Part shown: piece after piece, positions 18,145 through 27,701 of the stretch
How the letters are laid out: each line of letters starts with the position of its first letter
Numbering within the stretch: the stretch's first letter is position 1
From: Levilactobacillus yonginensis
GTDB taxonomy: Bacteria > Bacillota > Bacilli > Lactobacillales > Lactobacillaceae
DNA length: 64,000 nt
NCBI RefSeq assembly: GCF_003946265.1
Contig: NZ_RHNO01000009.1
Location: 30,891-94,890, forward strand
Reading direction: 5' to 3'
The notes under the pieces: model-generated
The model's input: only the letters and a program-made list of their open reading frames with translations
Told to the model about the DNA's origin: nothing
Database searches by the model: none
Program-made: the position numbers and the translations under genes

Positions 18145-18779
18145 GTGTAAATGTAGTCTGCGGCGTTAAGATTCAACGTAATTTCCCGGTGCTGTGGCAA
18201 TTCTAAATACAATAGATTCAAGTTGCGGTCACATTTGGTAATCTGCACGGGGACGTCCAACGGCAGCGCAACTTCTTGGAGGTAATCGACTAAATCGGCG
18301 GTTTCTAAGTAACTTTGACAAATTACTTGTTGACCAGTAACGACGTCGCTAAGGCGGGTGACATGGGTGTCATCCAGAACGCGACAGGGCTCCAGAACGC
18401 CACCAAAGGGGCTACGTTCTGGTAGGCCGAGATAAGAATTGAGGGCGGTGGCCGTTTCCGGTGTTAACGTGTCCGCCATGGCCCAGGCCTGAGCGGGGAC
18501 TTGCGATAAAGGCAACTTCAATTGTTGCGTTAAGAAAACCTCGCAAAGCCGGTAGTTATGTAGTAGTTGGCAGGCAAGGCGACGCCCCCGGTCGGTGAGG
18601 GTTACTCCAGTGTAGCGGCGGCGGTCGACCAATTCGTCACGTTGTAGTAGCCGCGTGGTTTCTGTCACGGTAGCTGGTGAAACATTGGCGAAGTGACGAA
18701 TCTGTTTGTTGCTGACTCGTGGCCGAGCATAACTGCACTCAGCAATGATTTTTAAATATGAATGACGTTGGTGTTGCAT
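18123..18779 (-). CDS. mntR: DtxR/MntR-family metal-dependent repressor
   Basis: The 218-residue protein has an N-terminal winged helix (SNKQIRHFANVSPATVTETTRLL recognition region), the DtxR dimerisation region with LTPETATALNSYLG, and a longer C-terminal SH3/FeoA-like part. It resembles manganese- or iron-responsive repressors that silence uptake genes when metal is plentiful. It is divergent from mntH, which supports Mn2+ as co-repressor. The ribosome site GGGGAG is 8 nt from ATG. The gene symbol is by family and context. Confidence 0.75.
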   Translation of the reverse strand: MQHQRHSYLKIIAECSYARPRVSNKQIRHFANVSPATVTETTRLLQRDELVDRRRYTGVTLTDRGRRLACQLLHNYRLCEVFLTQQLKLPLSQVPAQAWAMADTLTPETATALNSYLGLPERSPFGGVLEPCRVLDDTHVTRLSDVVTGQQVICQSYLETADLVDYLQEVALPLDVPVQITKCDRNLNLLYLELPQHREITLNLNAADYIYTKKSQHL

Positions 18780-18817
18780 CTAATCAACTCCCCAGTAAGA
18801 TCAGAAAATGTTAATCT

Positions 18818-19104
18818 CCCCTAAAAAATGTTTTTTCCATCTAAAAGTTTACCTGTAAGTGGCGAACGTTGCAAGTTATCTTTTTCTAACCGCAATTTTG
18901 GTGACTAATTGTGCGTACTTTTAGAAAGCAAATGCCGTGGATTGGGCATTCTTTCACTGATTTAAAATTATTTTTACATAAATTTCCGGATGATGTCGTC
19001 AATGAAATGATGACTGGACTAGCAATGATGAAAGCGCTTAAAATGCTAAAATAAAAATTAACTTGAGCGTATTAAAGAGTTAAGTGTCCCTAAAAAAGTG
19101 TTTG
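18818..19104. promoter_or_regulatory. mntR-mntH intergenic control region with repeated motif
   Basis: The motif CCCTAAAAAA(G)TGTTT occurs at 18818-18835 beside the regulator promoter and at 19088-19104, overlapping the -35 box (TTGATT) of mntH, whose -10 is TACAAT. It is a candidate binding site for the MntR-like repressor. A cre-like site TGAAAGCGCTTAAA lies at 19029-19042 and suggests carbon catabolite input. Binding is inferred. Confidence 0.5.
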
Positions 19105-19162
19105 ATTTAACAAAACATTGGGTTACAATGGGCCTTGTAGGAAATAGAAGGGGGTCTTCGTT

Positions 19163-20749
19163 TTGAGTGATACACCAAAGAAGCACAAACTCATTGAGTA
19201 CGCCAACGGGCGCTCACTTGAAGAGATTAACGGTACGGTTAAAGTACCCAAGGGGAAAGGGTTCTGGAAAACATTATTTATGTATTCGGGGCCTGGTGCG
19301 TTAGTTGCGGTTGGTTACATGGATCCAGGTAACTGGTCAACGTCCATTACTGGTGGACAAAATTTCCAATATCTATTAATGTCGATTATCTTGATCTCAA
19401 GTTTGATCGCGATGTTGTTGCAATACATGGCGGCTAAACTTGGTATCGTGAGTCAGATGGATTTGGCCCAAGCTATTCGGGCACGGACGAGCAAGTCCTT
19501 GGGAATTGTTTTATGGATCATGACTGAATTTGCGATTATGGCCACGGATATTGCGGAAGTTATTGGGGCAGCAATTGCCCTGTATCTGCTCTTCCACATT
19601 CCGTTGATTGTTGCGGTATTTATTACGGTATTAGATGTTTTGCTATTATTACTGCTGACTAAAATTGGCTTCCGGAAAATTGAAGCCATCGTGGTTTGTC
19701 TGATCCTGGTTATCTTAGTGGTCTTCGCCTATGAAGTGGCGCTGTCTAATCCCGATTGGGGTGGCGTTATTGGCGGTTTAGTACCAAGTGCTAAGACGAT
19801 TTCTTCTACACCACAGGTTGGTGGCCAAACCCCAATCAGTGGGGCCTTAGGAATTATTGGGGCCACGGTCATGCCACATAATCTTTACCTGCATTCAGCA
19901 ATTTCTCAAACACGGGAAATTGACCACAATGATGAAGAAGATGTTGCACGTACAGTTAAGTTCACCAGCTGGGATTCCAACATTCAGTTGACCTTGGCCT
20001 TCTTCGTTAACGCTTTATTGTTGGTCATGGGAGTTGCTGTGTTCAAGAGTGGTTCCGTGAAGGACCCATCGTTCTTTGGTCTGTTCCAAGCCTTATCTGA
20101 TACGAGCACCATGAGTAACGGTGTATTGGCTGGCGTAGCTAAAACAGGAATTCTCTCGACGCTGTTTGCCGTTGCCTTACTGGCTTCTGGGCAAAACTCA
20201 ACTATCACAGGGACTTTGACGGGTCAAGTTATCATGGAAGGTTTCGTTCACATGCGGATGCCACTGTGGTTACGGCGGTTAGTCACCCGATTGATTTCAG
20301 TGATTCCAGTTCTGATCTGTGTGATGTTAACGAGTGGTAAGAGTGCGATTGCCGAACACGAAGCCTTGAACGATTTAATGAATAACTCGCAAGTCTTTCT
20401 GGCGTTTGCGCTACCGTTCTCTATGCTGCCGTTGTTGTTAATGACAGATAGTAAGCTGGAAATGGGTAAGCGGTTCAAGAACACCCTGTGGGTTAAGATA
20501 CTGGGGTGGATTTCAGTGTTAGCACTGACTTACCTGAACCTGATTAATATGCCAGCGTCCATTCAAGGATTTTATGGGGATGCGATTACGGCTAGTCAAA
20601 AAGTTTTTGCGAATGATTTGGCCTATGTCTTGGATGCTGCAATTGTTGCCATGTTGATCTGGACGGTTCTTGAATTACATCGTGGTAGTAAGCGGGTTGC
20701 CGCTCAGCTCCGTGCTGAACAGGATGCAACCGCGAAAGAGGAGGCCTAA
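19163..20749 (+). CDS. mntH: NRAMP-type Mn2+/H+ symporter, copy 1
   Basis: The 528-residue NRAMP transporter has 11-12 helices, the metal-binding helix 1 motif DPGNWSTSITGG, helix 6 with GATVMPHNLYLHSA (Met and His ligand region), and the ALLASGQNSTITGTLTGQ transport signature. It imports Mn2+ (possibly Fe2+) with protons. Lactobacilli rely on high Mn2+ against superoxide, which fits more than one copy. The start is a TTG 8 nt after AAGGGGG. It overlaps functionally with the usp gene 3 bp downstream, clearly one operon. Confidence 0.92.
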   Translation: MSDTPKKHKLIEYANGRSLEEINGTVKVPKGKGFWKTLFMYSGPGALVAVGYMDPGNWSTSITGGQNFQYLLMSIILISSLIAMLLQYMAAKLGIVSQMDLAQAIRARTSKSLGIVLWIMTEFAIMATDIAEVIGAAIALYLLFHIPLIVAVFITVLDVLLLLLLTKIGFRKIEAIVVCLILVILVVFAYEVALSNPDWGGVIGGLVPSAKTISSTPQVGGQTPISGALGIIGATVMPHNLYLHSAISQTREIDHNDEEDVARTVKFTSWDSNIQLTLAFFVNALLLVMGVAVFKSGSVKDPSFFGLFQALSDTSTMSNGVLAGVAKTGILSTLFAVALLASGQNSTITGTLTGQVIMEGFVHMRMPLWLRRLVTRLISVIPVLICVMLTSGKSAIAEHEALNDLMNNSQVFLAFALPFSMLPLLLMTDSKLEMGKRFKNTLWVKILGWISVLALTYLNLINMPASIQGFYGDAITASQKVFANDLAYVLDAAIVAMLIWTVLELHRGSKRVAAQLRAEQDATAKEEA

Positions 20750-20752
20750 CCA

Positions 20753-21184
20753 ATGGCAACGACTTTTAAACGAATTTTAGTTGGGGTCGATGACTCGGCG
20801 GACGCCTTATTAGCCTTTGATTACGCGATTCACCAGGCAAAGAAGGATGATGCTGAACTCGTCATTGTCTCCGTGTTGGAGAATGATGAAATGAACGTGT
20901 ACCAGGCACTGGACAGTGACTACATCCATGGGGAACGGGATGCACTGAAGGAACACGTTAAAACGTATCAACAACAGGCTGAAGAGGCAGGCGTTACCAA
21001 GGTTAAGGTGATCATCGCTGAGGGGGAACCCGGTGAAACAATTGTGAAGAATGTGATTCCTCACGTTGAGCCGGATTTACTAGTGATTGGATCGATTGCC
21101 AAGAAAGGGGTTAGCCGGCATTTTGGGAGCCAGGCAGCCTACATGGCCAAGTACGCCAAGATTTCGGTCATGGTAGTCCGTTAA
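20753..21184 (+). CDS. Universal stress protein paired with mntH copy 1
   Basis: The 143-residue UspA protein begins KRILVGVDDSADALLAFDYA and ends with the ATP-binding motif GSIAKKGVSRHFGSQAAYMAKYAKISVMVV. It starts 3 bp after mntH with GAGGAGG inside the mntH end, which implies translational coupling. A regulatory or protective role linked to Mn transport is inferred only from this pairing, which is repeated in the next operon. Confidence 0.9.
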   Translation: MATTFKRILVGVDDSADALLAFDYAIHQAKKDDAELVIVSVLENDEMNVYQALDSDYIHGERDALKEHVKTYQQQAEEAGVTKVKVIIAEGEPGETIVKNVIPHVEPDLLVIGSIAKKGVSRHFGSQAAYMAKYAKISVMVVR

Positions 21185-21214
21185 ACATTACGAAAGTAAA
21201 ATAACTTATCCGAA

Positions 21215-21252
21215 GTCGGTCAAGCTGGAAGTCCAGTCTGGCCGGCTTTTTG
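21215..21252 (+). terminator. Terminator of the first mntH-usp operon
   Basis: An imperfect hairpin GTCGGTC...CTGG / CCAG...GGCCGGC is followed by T5. It separates the two duplicated operons. Confidence 0.75.
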
Positions 21253-21376
21253 CAATCGATTGTTTGGTGGCCACAAGAAACTTTTTAAATGGGAGGGCAA
21301 ACGGTACTTTTCGTGAGCGACTAGCCTTACACTTGCCGTGGCTCAGGTAAGTTGGGTCGTTAGGGGGAGTGATTGG

Positions 21377-22939
21377 ATGGACAAGGAAAAGAAACACAAA
21401 CTGATTGAGTATGCCAACGGACGGTCATTGGAAGAAATCAATGGCACGGTCAAGGTTCCCAAAGACCTGGGATTTTGGAAAACGCTGTTTGCATATTCCG
21501 GACCTGGTGCGTTGGTTGCCGTGGGGTATATGGATCCTGGGAACTGGTCGACTTCCATTACTGGTGGCCAAAACTTTCAATATTTATTGATGTCTGTCAT
21601 CTTGATGTCAAGTTTGATTGCGATGCTCTTGCAGTACATGGCGGCTAAACTTGGCATCGTGAGTCAGATGGATTTGGCCCAAGCCATTCGGGCTCGGACC
21701 AGTAAATCATTGGGCGTGGTCCTGTGGTTACTCACGGAGTTAGCTATTATGGCGACGGATATTGCCGAGGTCATTGGGGCGGCAATCGCGTTGTACCTAC
21801 TCTTCCACATTCCATTAGTCATTGCCGTCTTTATCACGGTGTTTGATGTCCTGTTGCTCTTGCTATTAACGAAGGTGGGATTCCGCAAGATTGAAGCAAT
21901 TGTTGTTTGTTTGATCATGGTGATTCTGTTCGTCTTCGTTTATCAGGTTGCGCTGTCCAAACCGGATTGGTTAGGGGTAGTTAAGGGATTGATTCCGACG
22001 ACGAAAACTTTCTCTACGGGCACGCAGGTCAGTGGGATGACCCCGTTAAATGGGGCATTAGGCATCATTGGTGCGACCGTCATGCCACATAACTTATACT
22101 TGCACTCTGCCATTTCTCAAACGCGGTCGATTGACCATAATGATGAGGATGATGTGGCGCGGACGGTTAAGTTTGCGGGGCTGGATTCCAACATTCAGTT
22201 GACCTTTGCCTTCTTCGTCAACGCCTTACTCCTAATCATGGGGGTAGCGGTTTTCAAGACCGGTGCGGTCAAGGATCCCTCGTTCTTCGGGCTGTTCCAC
22301 GCGTTGTCAGATACTAGCACCATGAGCAACGGGTTATTGAGTAGTGTTGCGCGGACCGGCGTTTTATCTACGCTATTTGCGGTGGCGCTGTTAGCCTCTG
22401 GGCAAAATTCCACAATTACCGGGACGTTATCTGGGCAAGTTATTATGGAAGGCTTCGTGCACATGCGGATGCCACTGTGGTTGCGGCGGTTAGTGACCCG
22501 GTTGTTGTCCGTGATTCCCGTTTTGATCTGTGTCATGTTGACTAGCGGGAAGAGCGACATCGCTGAACACGAAGCCCTCAACGATCTAATGAATAACTCA
22601 CAAGTCTTTCTGGCGTTTGCGTTGCCATTCTCGATGTTACCATTGCTGATGATGACGGATAGCAAGTTAGAGATGGGAGAACGGTTCAAGAATTCTTGGT
22701 GGTTAAAGATTCTTGGCTGGTTCTCCGTAATCAGTCTGACCTTTTTGAACATGGAAGGCTTGCCGGGCCAGGTCCAGGGCTTCTTTGGGAGCAATGTGAC
22801 GGGCGATAAACTGATACTTGCCAATGGCATTGCTTACGTATTAATTTTTGCAGTGTTGGCGTTGTTAACGTGGACGGTAGTCGATTTGCACCGCGGTAAT
22901 CGGCGGCTGGCGGCAGCTAAAGCTAAAGATTCAGAGTAG
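21377..22939 (+). CDS. mntH: NRAMP-type Mn2+/H+ symporter, copy 2
   Basis: The 520-residue paralogue of the previous mntH is highly similar from HKLIEYANGRSLEEINGTVK onward, with the same DPGNW and GATVMPHNLYLHSA motifs. Divergence is concentrated in the loop near residue 210 and in the last two helices (MEGLPGQVQGFFGSN). The ATG at 21377 has an AGGGGG ribosome site; an upstream frame start is not supported. No copy of the CCCTAAAAAA motif lies before it, so its regulation probably differs from copy 1. Confidence 0.92.
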   Translation: MDKEKKHKLIEYANGRSLEEINGTVKVPKDLGFWKTLFAYSGPGALVAVGYMDPGNWSTSITGGQNFQYLLMSVILMSSLIAMLLQYMAAKLGIVSQMDLAQAIRARTSKSLGVVLWLLTELAIMATDIAEVIGAAIALYLLFHIPLVIAVFITVFDVLLLLLLTKVGFRKIEAIVVCLIMVILFVFVYQVALSKPDWLGVVKGLIPTTKTFSTGTQVSGMTPLNGALGIIGATVMPHNLYLHSAISQTRSIDHNDEDDVARTVKFAGLDSNIQLTFAFFVNALLLIMGVAVFKTGAVKDPSFFGLFHALSDTSTMSNGLLSSVARTGVLSTLFAVALLASGQNSTITGTLSGQVIMEGFVHMRMPLWLRRLVTRLLSVIPVLICVMLTSGKSDIAEHEALNDLMNNSQVFLAFALPFSMLPLLMMTDSKLEMGERFKNSWWLKILGWFSVISLTFLNMEGLPGQVQGFFGSNVTGDKLILANGIAYVLIFAVLALLTWTVVDLHRGNRRLAAAKAKDSE

Positions 22940-22951
22940 GGGGAAGGATAC

Positions 22952-23383
22952 ATGCCAACAACTTTCAAAAGAATTTTAGTTGGGGTGGATGATTCGGCGG
23001 ACGCCTTACTAGCATTTGATTACGCGATTCATCAGGCAGTTCGGGATGAGGCGGAGTTAGTGATTGTGTCTGTCCTAGAAAATGAAACGATGAGTGTCTA
23101 TCAAGTTTTGGATAATGACTACATTCATGGCGAATATGATGAATTGAAGGCGCACATTCAACGTTACCAGCAACAGGCTCGTGATGCTGGGGTTAAGCAT
23201 GTGCGTATGATGATTGCGGAGGGCGAGCCCGGTGAAACAATCGTTAAGGATGTGATTCCCCAGGTACAACCAGATATTTTGGTGGTGGGGTCGATTGCTA
23301 AGAAGGGTGTCAGTCGGCACTTTGGCAGTCAGGCGGCTTACATGGCCAAATATGCGCCGGTTTCGGTATTAGTTGTCCGGTAG
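22952..23383 (+). CDS. Universal stress protein paired with mntH copy 2
   Basis: The 143-residue UspA protein is closely similar to the one at 20753 (start FKRILVGVDDSADALLAFDYA, end GSIAKKGVSRHFGSQAAYMAKY). It is separated by 12 bp from mntH copy 2 with its own GGGGGAAGG site. Retention of the pair after duplication argues that transporter and Usp work together. Confidence 0.9.
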   Translation: MPTTFKRILVGVDDSADALLAFDYAIHQAVRDEAELVIVSVLENETMSVYQVLDNDYIHGEYDELKAHIQRYQQQARDAGVKHVRMMIAEGEPGETIVKDVIPQVQPDILVVGSIAKKGVSRHFGSQAAYMAKYAPVSVLVVR

Positions 23384-23394
23384 CCTTATTATAG

Positions 23395-23442
23395 AAAAAA
23401 CACGCCGATAAAATCAGATCACCTGATTTTATCGGCGTGTTT
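23395..23442. terminator. Bidirectional terminator between usp and guaC
   Basis: A 20-bp-class stem (ACACGCCGATAAAATCAG with its complement) is flanked by A6 and T5 and serves the convergent usp and guaC genes. Confidence 0.9.
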
Positions 23443-23450
23443 TTGTTTAA

Positions 23451-24437
23451 TTAATAACTATCGCCATTCAAGATGGAACTCTTAACGATGACGTAGTCGA
23501 CTGTTCGAATATCTAAGAGATTACGACCACCTGCATATGAAATAGAGGATTGCAGGTCTTCTTCCATGGCGTTGAGCGTGTTCGCAATGTCACCACGGAA
23601 TGGGACCAACATTTGCTTACCTTCGACGTTGCGGTAAGCACCCTTTTGCTTTTCAGAGGCGGAACCCCAGTATTGCTTGAAGGTCCGACCGTCGATAGTC
23701 AGCAAGCTACCAGGAGATTGTTCGTGACCGGCCAGCATTGAACCGATCATGACCATGCTAGCGCCGAAGCGAACTGATTTTGCAATATCACCGTTGTACC
23801 GGATACCACCGTCGGCAATGATTGGCTTGCGGGCAGCTTTGGCACATAACCGCAGGGCTGCCAATTGCCAGCCACCAGTTCCAAAGCCAGTCTTGAGCTT
23901 TGTGATGCAGGCCTTACCAGGACCGATACCAACTTTAGTGGCGTCGGCACCAGCATTTTCCAGTTCACGGACAGCTTCAGGAGTTCCAACGTTACCGGCA
24001 ATAACAAAGCTGTCTGGCAAGTGCGTTTTGATTTGCTTGATCATGCGAATCACCGCGTCACTATGGCCGTGTGCAATGTCGATGGTAATGTATTCCGGCA
24101 CCAGGTCAGCGGCAGCCAGCTCTTCAATAAAAGCTTGTTCATCGGGTTTAACCCCAACACTAATGGATGCAAAGAGTGATTTTTCATGCATCCGTTCGAT
24201 AAATCCGCGCCGTTCTTCAGGTTGGAATCGGTGCATCACGTAAAAGTAATCGTGTTGCGCCAGCCAAATTGCTAACGGTTCATTGATCACCGTTTCCATG
24301 TTAGCCGGTACGACCGGAATTTTAAACCGGTGGGGGCCAAATTCAATGCTGGTATCAGCTTCACTACGGCTTTCAATGATACATTTATTGGGAATTAATT
24401 GGATGTCTTCGTAATCAAATACTTCAGCAGGATGCAT
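23451..24437 (-). CDS. guaC: GMP reductase
   Basis: This 328-residue IMPDH/GMPR-family barrel converts GMP to IMP with NADPH. It has the catalytic-Cys loop [33 protein letters not shown] and lacks CBS domains, which separates it from IMP dehydrogenase. The ATG at 24437 is 8 nt from AAGGAG; the GTG at 24446 overlaps that site. It lies 27 bp after purA in one operon, so IMP made here can go directly to AMP via PurA and PurB. Confidence 0.93.
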   Translation of the reverse strand: MHPAEVFDYEDIQLIPNKCIIESRSEADTSIEFGPHRFKIPVVPANMETVINEPLAIWLAQHDYFYVMHRFQPEERRGFIERMHEKSLFASISVGVKPDEQAFIEELAAADLVPEYITIDIAHGHSDAVIRMIKQIKTHLPDSFVIAGNVGTPEAVRELENAGADATKVGIGPGKACITKLKTGFGTGGWQLAALRLCAKAARKPIIADGGIRYNGDIAKSVRFGASMVMIGSMLAGHEQSPGSLLTIDGRTFKQYWGSASEKQKGAYRNVEGKQMLVPFRGDIANTLNAMEEDLQSSISYAGGRNLLDIRTVDYVIVKSSILNGDSY

Positions 24438-24464
24438 GTGGGTCACTCCTTGTACTTAGTTAGG

Positions 24465-25751
24465 TTAGGCGTTCCAGACGTCTTGTAAGATGTTGGTTTG
24501 TTCCCGGTCAGGACCGACGGAGAGAGTAGCCAGGTCAACGCCGACTAATTCGGCTAAGCGCTTCACGTAGTTTTGCGCGTTAACGGGCAGTTCTTCAACG
24601 GAATGACAGTGGGTGATGTCTTCCGTCCAGCCAGGGAATTCTTCATAGATTGGTTGGCAAGCGTCCAGGTCGACCAAACTAGTTGGATAGTGGTAGATGG
24701 TTTCGCCGTTTAATTCGTAGGCGGTACAGAGCTTCAGGGTCTTTAACCCGGTTAAGACGTCTAAACAGTTCAATGAAAGACTAGTTAAGCCGGAAACCCG
24801 CTTGGCGTGGCGAAGGACGACACTATCGAACCAGCCGATTCGGCGAGGCCGTTTCGTAACAGTTCCATATTCGTGACCAACTTCGCGAATCGTATCACCA
24901 ATTTCATCAAATAATTCCGTTGGGAATGGTCCGTCACCAACTCGGGATGTGTAAGCCTTGCAAACACCGACAACGTGGTCGATTTTGGTAGGGCCAACAC
25001 CGGAACCGATAGTAACGCCACCAGCAACTGGGTTGGATGACGTGACGAATGGGTAAGTTCCGTGGTCGATATCAAGCATGACCCCTTGAGCACCTTCAAA
25101 GAGGACGTTCTTACCGGCGTCGATGGCATCGTTGATGACAACGGAGGTGTCGGTGACGTGGTCTTTGATTTGTTGCCCTAAAGCGTAGTATTTATTGAAG
25201 ACTTCGTCAAAGTCTAAAGGTTCTTCATCATATAATTTGGTTAAAACATTGTTCTTTTCGATTAAGTTTTGGCGCAGTTTGTCAGCAAAGATATCGTGGT
25301 CCAATAAGTCGGCCACCCGAATACCAATTCGTTCAGCCTTGTCCATGTAGGCAGGACCGATACCCTTGTTTGTTGTCCCAATTTTGTTTTCCTTGGCCTT
25401 TTCTTGCGCCTGATCTAACAGGATGTGGTAAGGCAAGATAACGTGGGCGCGGTTAGAGATTCGTAAATTATCGGTTGCGACGCCATGTTCGTTAAGGTAG
25501 GCCAGTTCTTCAATTAAAGATTCTGGATTTAAGACGACACCGTTACCAATCACACTGGTCTTGTCGGCGTAGAAGATCCCTGAAGGAATCAAGCGTAACT
25601 TGAACGTCTGACCATTGAAGACGATGGTATGACCGGCATTGTCACCACCTTGGTAGCGGGCAATGACATCAGCCTTCTCACTCAGAAAATCCGTGATCTT
25701 TCCTTTACCTTCATCGCCCCATTGACTACCAACTACTACTGTTGATGACAT
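24465..25751 (-). CDS. purA: Adenylosuccinate synthetase
   Basis: The 428-residue enzyme joins IMP and aspartate using GTP. Motifs are [14 protein letters not shown] at the N-terminus (P-loop and catalytic Asp), GDNAGHTI (catalytic His), [14 protein letters not shown] and [11 protein letters not shown]. Full length. The ATG at 25751 is 8 nt from GAGG. A PurBox pair lies directly upstream. With divergent purB it completes AMP synthesis. Confidence 0.96.
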   Translation of the reverse strand: MSSTVVVGSQWGDEGKGKITDFLSEKADVIARYQGGDNAGHTIVFNGQTFKLRLIPSGIFYADKTSVIGNGVVLNPESLIEELAYLNEHGVATDNLRISNRAHVILPYHILLDQAQEKAKENKIGTTNKGIGPAYMDKAERIGIRVADLLDHDIFADKLRQNLIEKNNVLTKLYDEEPLDFDEVFNKYYALGQQIKDHVTDTSVVINDAIDAGKNVLFEGAQGVMLDIDHGTYPFVTSSNPVAGGVTIGSGVGPTKIDHVVGVCKAYTSRVGDGPFPTELFDEIGDTIREVGHEYGTVTKRPRRIGWFDSVVLRHAKRVSGLTSLSLNCLDVLTGLKTLKLCTAYELNGETIYHYPTSLVDLDACQPIYEEFPGWTEDITHCHSVEELPVNAQNYVKRLAELVGVDLATLSVGPDREQTNILQDVWNA

Positions 25752-25782
25752 TGCAAACACCTCATCGTTATTATTTGCTAGG

Positions 25783-25818
25783 CCGAACGCCCAGCAGAAA
25801 TAAGTGTATCAAGTTCGG
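25783..25818 (-). promoter_or_regulatory. PurBox pair upstream of purA
   Basis: CCGAAC and its inverted partner GTTCGG lie 36 bp apart end to end, in the layout bound by PurR of Firmicutes (consensus core CCGAAC). It is placed between the purA start and the divergent purB promoter. Confidence 0.6.
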
Positions 25819-25970
25819 ATGAGAAAAGCAAGCTAAAAACGAACAATTATTTATTTATGATAGGTTAAAGTTCTTTTAATTAAGGGAAACAACTAATTAC
25901 ATAAAGATACAAAGGTGGAATAACTAGCTAAAATGGGATATTCTATGATATGATTGTCTGTGGAGAAAAG

Positions 25971-25995
25971 AACGAATAAAGTCTTTAATGTTCGG
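25971..25995 (+). promoter_or_regulatory. PurBox-like pair upstream of purB
   Basis: AATGTTCGGGTTTT (inverted PurBox core) lies at 25988-26001, with a weaker ACGAATAA half-site at 25972-25979, 30-50 bp before the purB ribosome site. PurR control is inferred. Confidence 0.5.
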
Positions 25996-26026
25996 GTTTT
26001 ACCTGAATTCACAGGAGGAAAACACT

Positions 26027-27325
26027 ATGTTAGAGCGCTATACCCGACCAGAGATGGGCAAAATCTGGTCCCTTGAGAATCAGTACCAGTCCTGGTTAGC
26101 TGTTGAAATTGCCATTGACGAAGCTTGGGCGCAGTTAGGAGAAGTCCCGGTTGCGGATGCTCAAAAAATCCGGGATAATGCCAAATTTGACGTTGACCGT
26201 ATTGCTGAGATCGAAGCCGTGACCCACCATGATATTGTGGCCTTCACACGTAACGTTTCTGAATCCTTAGGCGCTGAACGCAAATGGATTCACTTTGGTG
26301 TGACGAGTACTGACGTGGTCGACACAGCTCAGGGTTACCGACTGAAGCAAGCTAATGCAGTCTTACGTCAGGACCTGGTTGCCATCATCGCGACGTTAAA
26401 GCGATTGGCTCTTCAGTATAAAGAAACGGTCATGATTGGCCGGACACATGGTATTCAAGCGGAACCTACGACATTTGGGTTAAAGTTAGCTCGGTTCTAC
26501 GCTGAAATGCAACGAAACTTAGACCGGTTTGACCGGGTCGCTGCGGCCGTTGAGACTGGGAAAATTAGTGGCGCCGTTGGGACGTTTGCCAACGTGCCAC
26601 CAGAAGTCGAGGCGTTTGTTTGTGATCAGTTAGGTATCAGTGCGCAGCCAGTGGCTAGTCAGGTGTTGCCACGAGACCTACATGCCGATTACATTGCCAC
26701 GTTGGCTTTGATTGGGACCGGTGTTGAAAATATTGCTACGGAGATTCGGAGTTTGCAGCGTTCAGAAATCCATGAGGTAGAAGAGCATTTCAACCCTGGT
26801 CAGAAGGGGTCTAGTGCCATGCCACATAAGCGCAATCCGATTGGCTCAGAGAACGTTACGGGATTGGCGCGAGTGCTCCGTGGTACGATGGTCACTGCGT
26901 ACGAAGATGTTAGCCTTTGGCACGAACGAGATATTTCTCACTCATCCGCTGAACGAATGATTTTACCGGAAAGTACGACGTTGTTGGATTACATGCTGCA
27001 TCGGATGAACAGTATTCTCACCAACCTAGATGTTTTTCCAGAAACCATGAAAGCTAATATGGGACGGACCTATGGGTTGATCTACAGTCAACGGTTGTTG
27101 CTTAAACTGATTGAATCGGGACTGAGTCGTGAAGCCGCGTATGATTTGGTTCAGCCGTTAACGGCTCAGGCGTGGGATGAACAAAAGCAATTCCGGCCAT
27201 TAGTTGAAGCCAAGACGGAAATTACTGATCGGTTGACTTCTGAACAGATTGCCGATGCTTTTGACTATCACTACCATTTACGCCGCGTTGATTTCATCTT
27301 TCAACGACTGGGATTAATGGCTTAG
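26027..27325 (+). CDS. purB: Adenylosuccinate lyase
   Basis: The 432-residue fumarase-superfamily lyase cleaves SAICAR and adenylosuccinate to fumarate and AICAR or AMP. Signature SSAMPHKRNPIGSEN (catalytic Ser loop), THHDIVAFTRN, and IGRTHGIQAEPTTFG are all present. The ATG at 26027 follows ACAGGAGG; the frame's earlier ATG is inside the leader. It is followed by a strong terminator that is also the end of a convergent candidate small RNA. Confidence 0.96.
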   Translation: MLERYTRPEMGKIWSLENQYQSWLAVEIAIDEAWAQLGEVPVADAQKIRDNAKFDVDRIAEIEAVTHHDIVAFTRNVSESLGAERKWIHFGVTSTDVVDTAQGYRLKQANAVLRQDLVAIIATLKRLALQYKETVMIGRTHGIQAEPTTFGLKLARFYAEMQRNLDRFDRVAAAVETGKISGAVGTFANVPPEVEAFVCDQLGISAQPVASQVLPRDLHADYIATLALIGTGVENIATEIRSLQRSEIHEVEEHFNPGQKGSSAMPHKRNPIGSENVTGLARVLRGTMVTAYEDVSLWHERDISHSSAERMILPESTTLLDYMLHRMNSILTNLDVFPETMKANMGRTYGLIYSQRLLLKLIESGLSREAAYDLVQPLTAQAWDEQKQFRPLVEAKTEITDRLTSEQIADAFDYHYHLRRVDFIFQRLGLMA

Positions 27326-27357
27326 AGACATTTCTTTTTTTGAACCGTAGCACAAAA

Positions 27358-27395
27358 AAATCGCACCGTTCTTAGGGAAGAACGGTGCGATTTCT
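27358..27395. terminator. Bidirectional terminator, purB and convergent RNA
   Basis: The 17-bp stem AAATCGCACCGTTCTT with its complement has T runs on both sides. The T run is stronger on the minus strand (T7), where it ends the candidate sRNA. Confidence 0.9.
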
Positions 27396-27510
27396 TTTCA
27401 TGAGGAGTGCGTTCACATAAGGGGGGTGCGAACGCAATTTAGAGGAGTTGGTTAGGCTTGAGGGAACCTAACCAGGGAATGATTCTCTTAGGGGGAGAGA
27501 ATCTAAAAGG
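27358..27510 (-). ncRNA. Candidate small RNA with C-rich loops
   Basis: On the minus strand three hairpins follow each other: GATTCTC-loop-GAGAATC (27481-27503, loop TCCCCCTAA), TGGTTAGG-loop-CCTAACCA (27449-27474, loop TTCCCTCAAG), and TGCGTTC-loop-GAACGCA (27408-27436, loop with CACCCCCC). A single-stranded AATCCCC precedes them and the terminator loop is also CCCT. C-rich loops are typical of Firmicutes sRNAs that pair with Shine-Dalgarno sequences (LhrC, RsaE types). No coding frame fits. Start is estimated about 27510. Confidence 0.6.
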
Positions 27511-27536
27511 GGATTGGATATAGATTTTGATTAGTA

Positions 27537-27565
27537 ATAGTTATTGGCTAATTACTATAGTTATT
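27537..27565 (-). promoter_or_regulatory. Direct repeats upstream of the candidate sRNA
   Basis: ATAGTTATT occurs twice (27537-27545 and 27557-27565), 20 bp apart, with further TAGTAAT-type half-sites around them. Nine-base direct repeats about two helical turns apart are typical of response-regulator sites. They sit where they could activate the minus-strand RNA. Confidence 0.45.
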
Positions 27566-27701
27566 ACTATACCCGGAGATTGTGAATAGAAAAGGTCAAA
27601 AGCCGTGACGACTTTTCGATAAATTGGTAAAGAAAAAATAAAGTATGAAGATTTGACGACTAAGACCGAAATGCCGTTAAGTTAGGCTTAAGGTTACTTA
27701 A

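Noticed and set aside
22195..22830. 211-residue minus-strand frame opposite mntH copy 2
   Set aside because: The same shadow appears opposite mntH copy 1 only in broken form, so it is not conserved as a protein.
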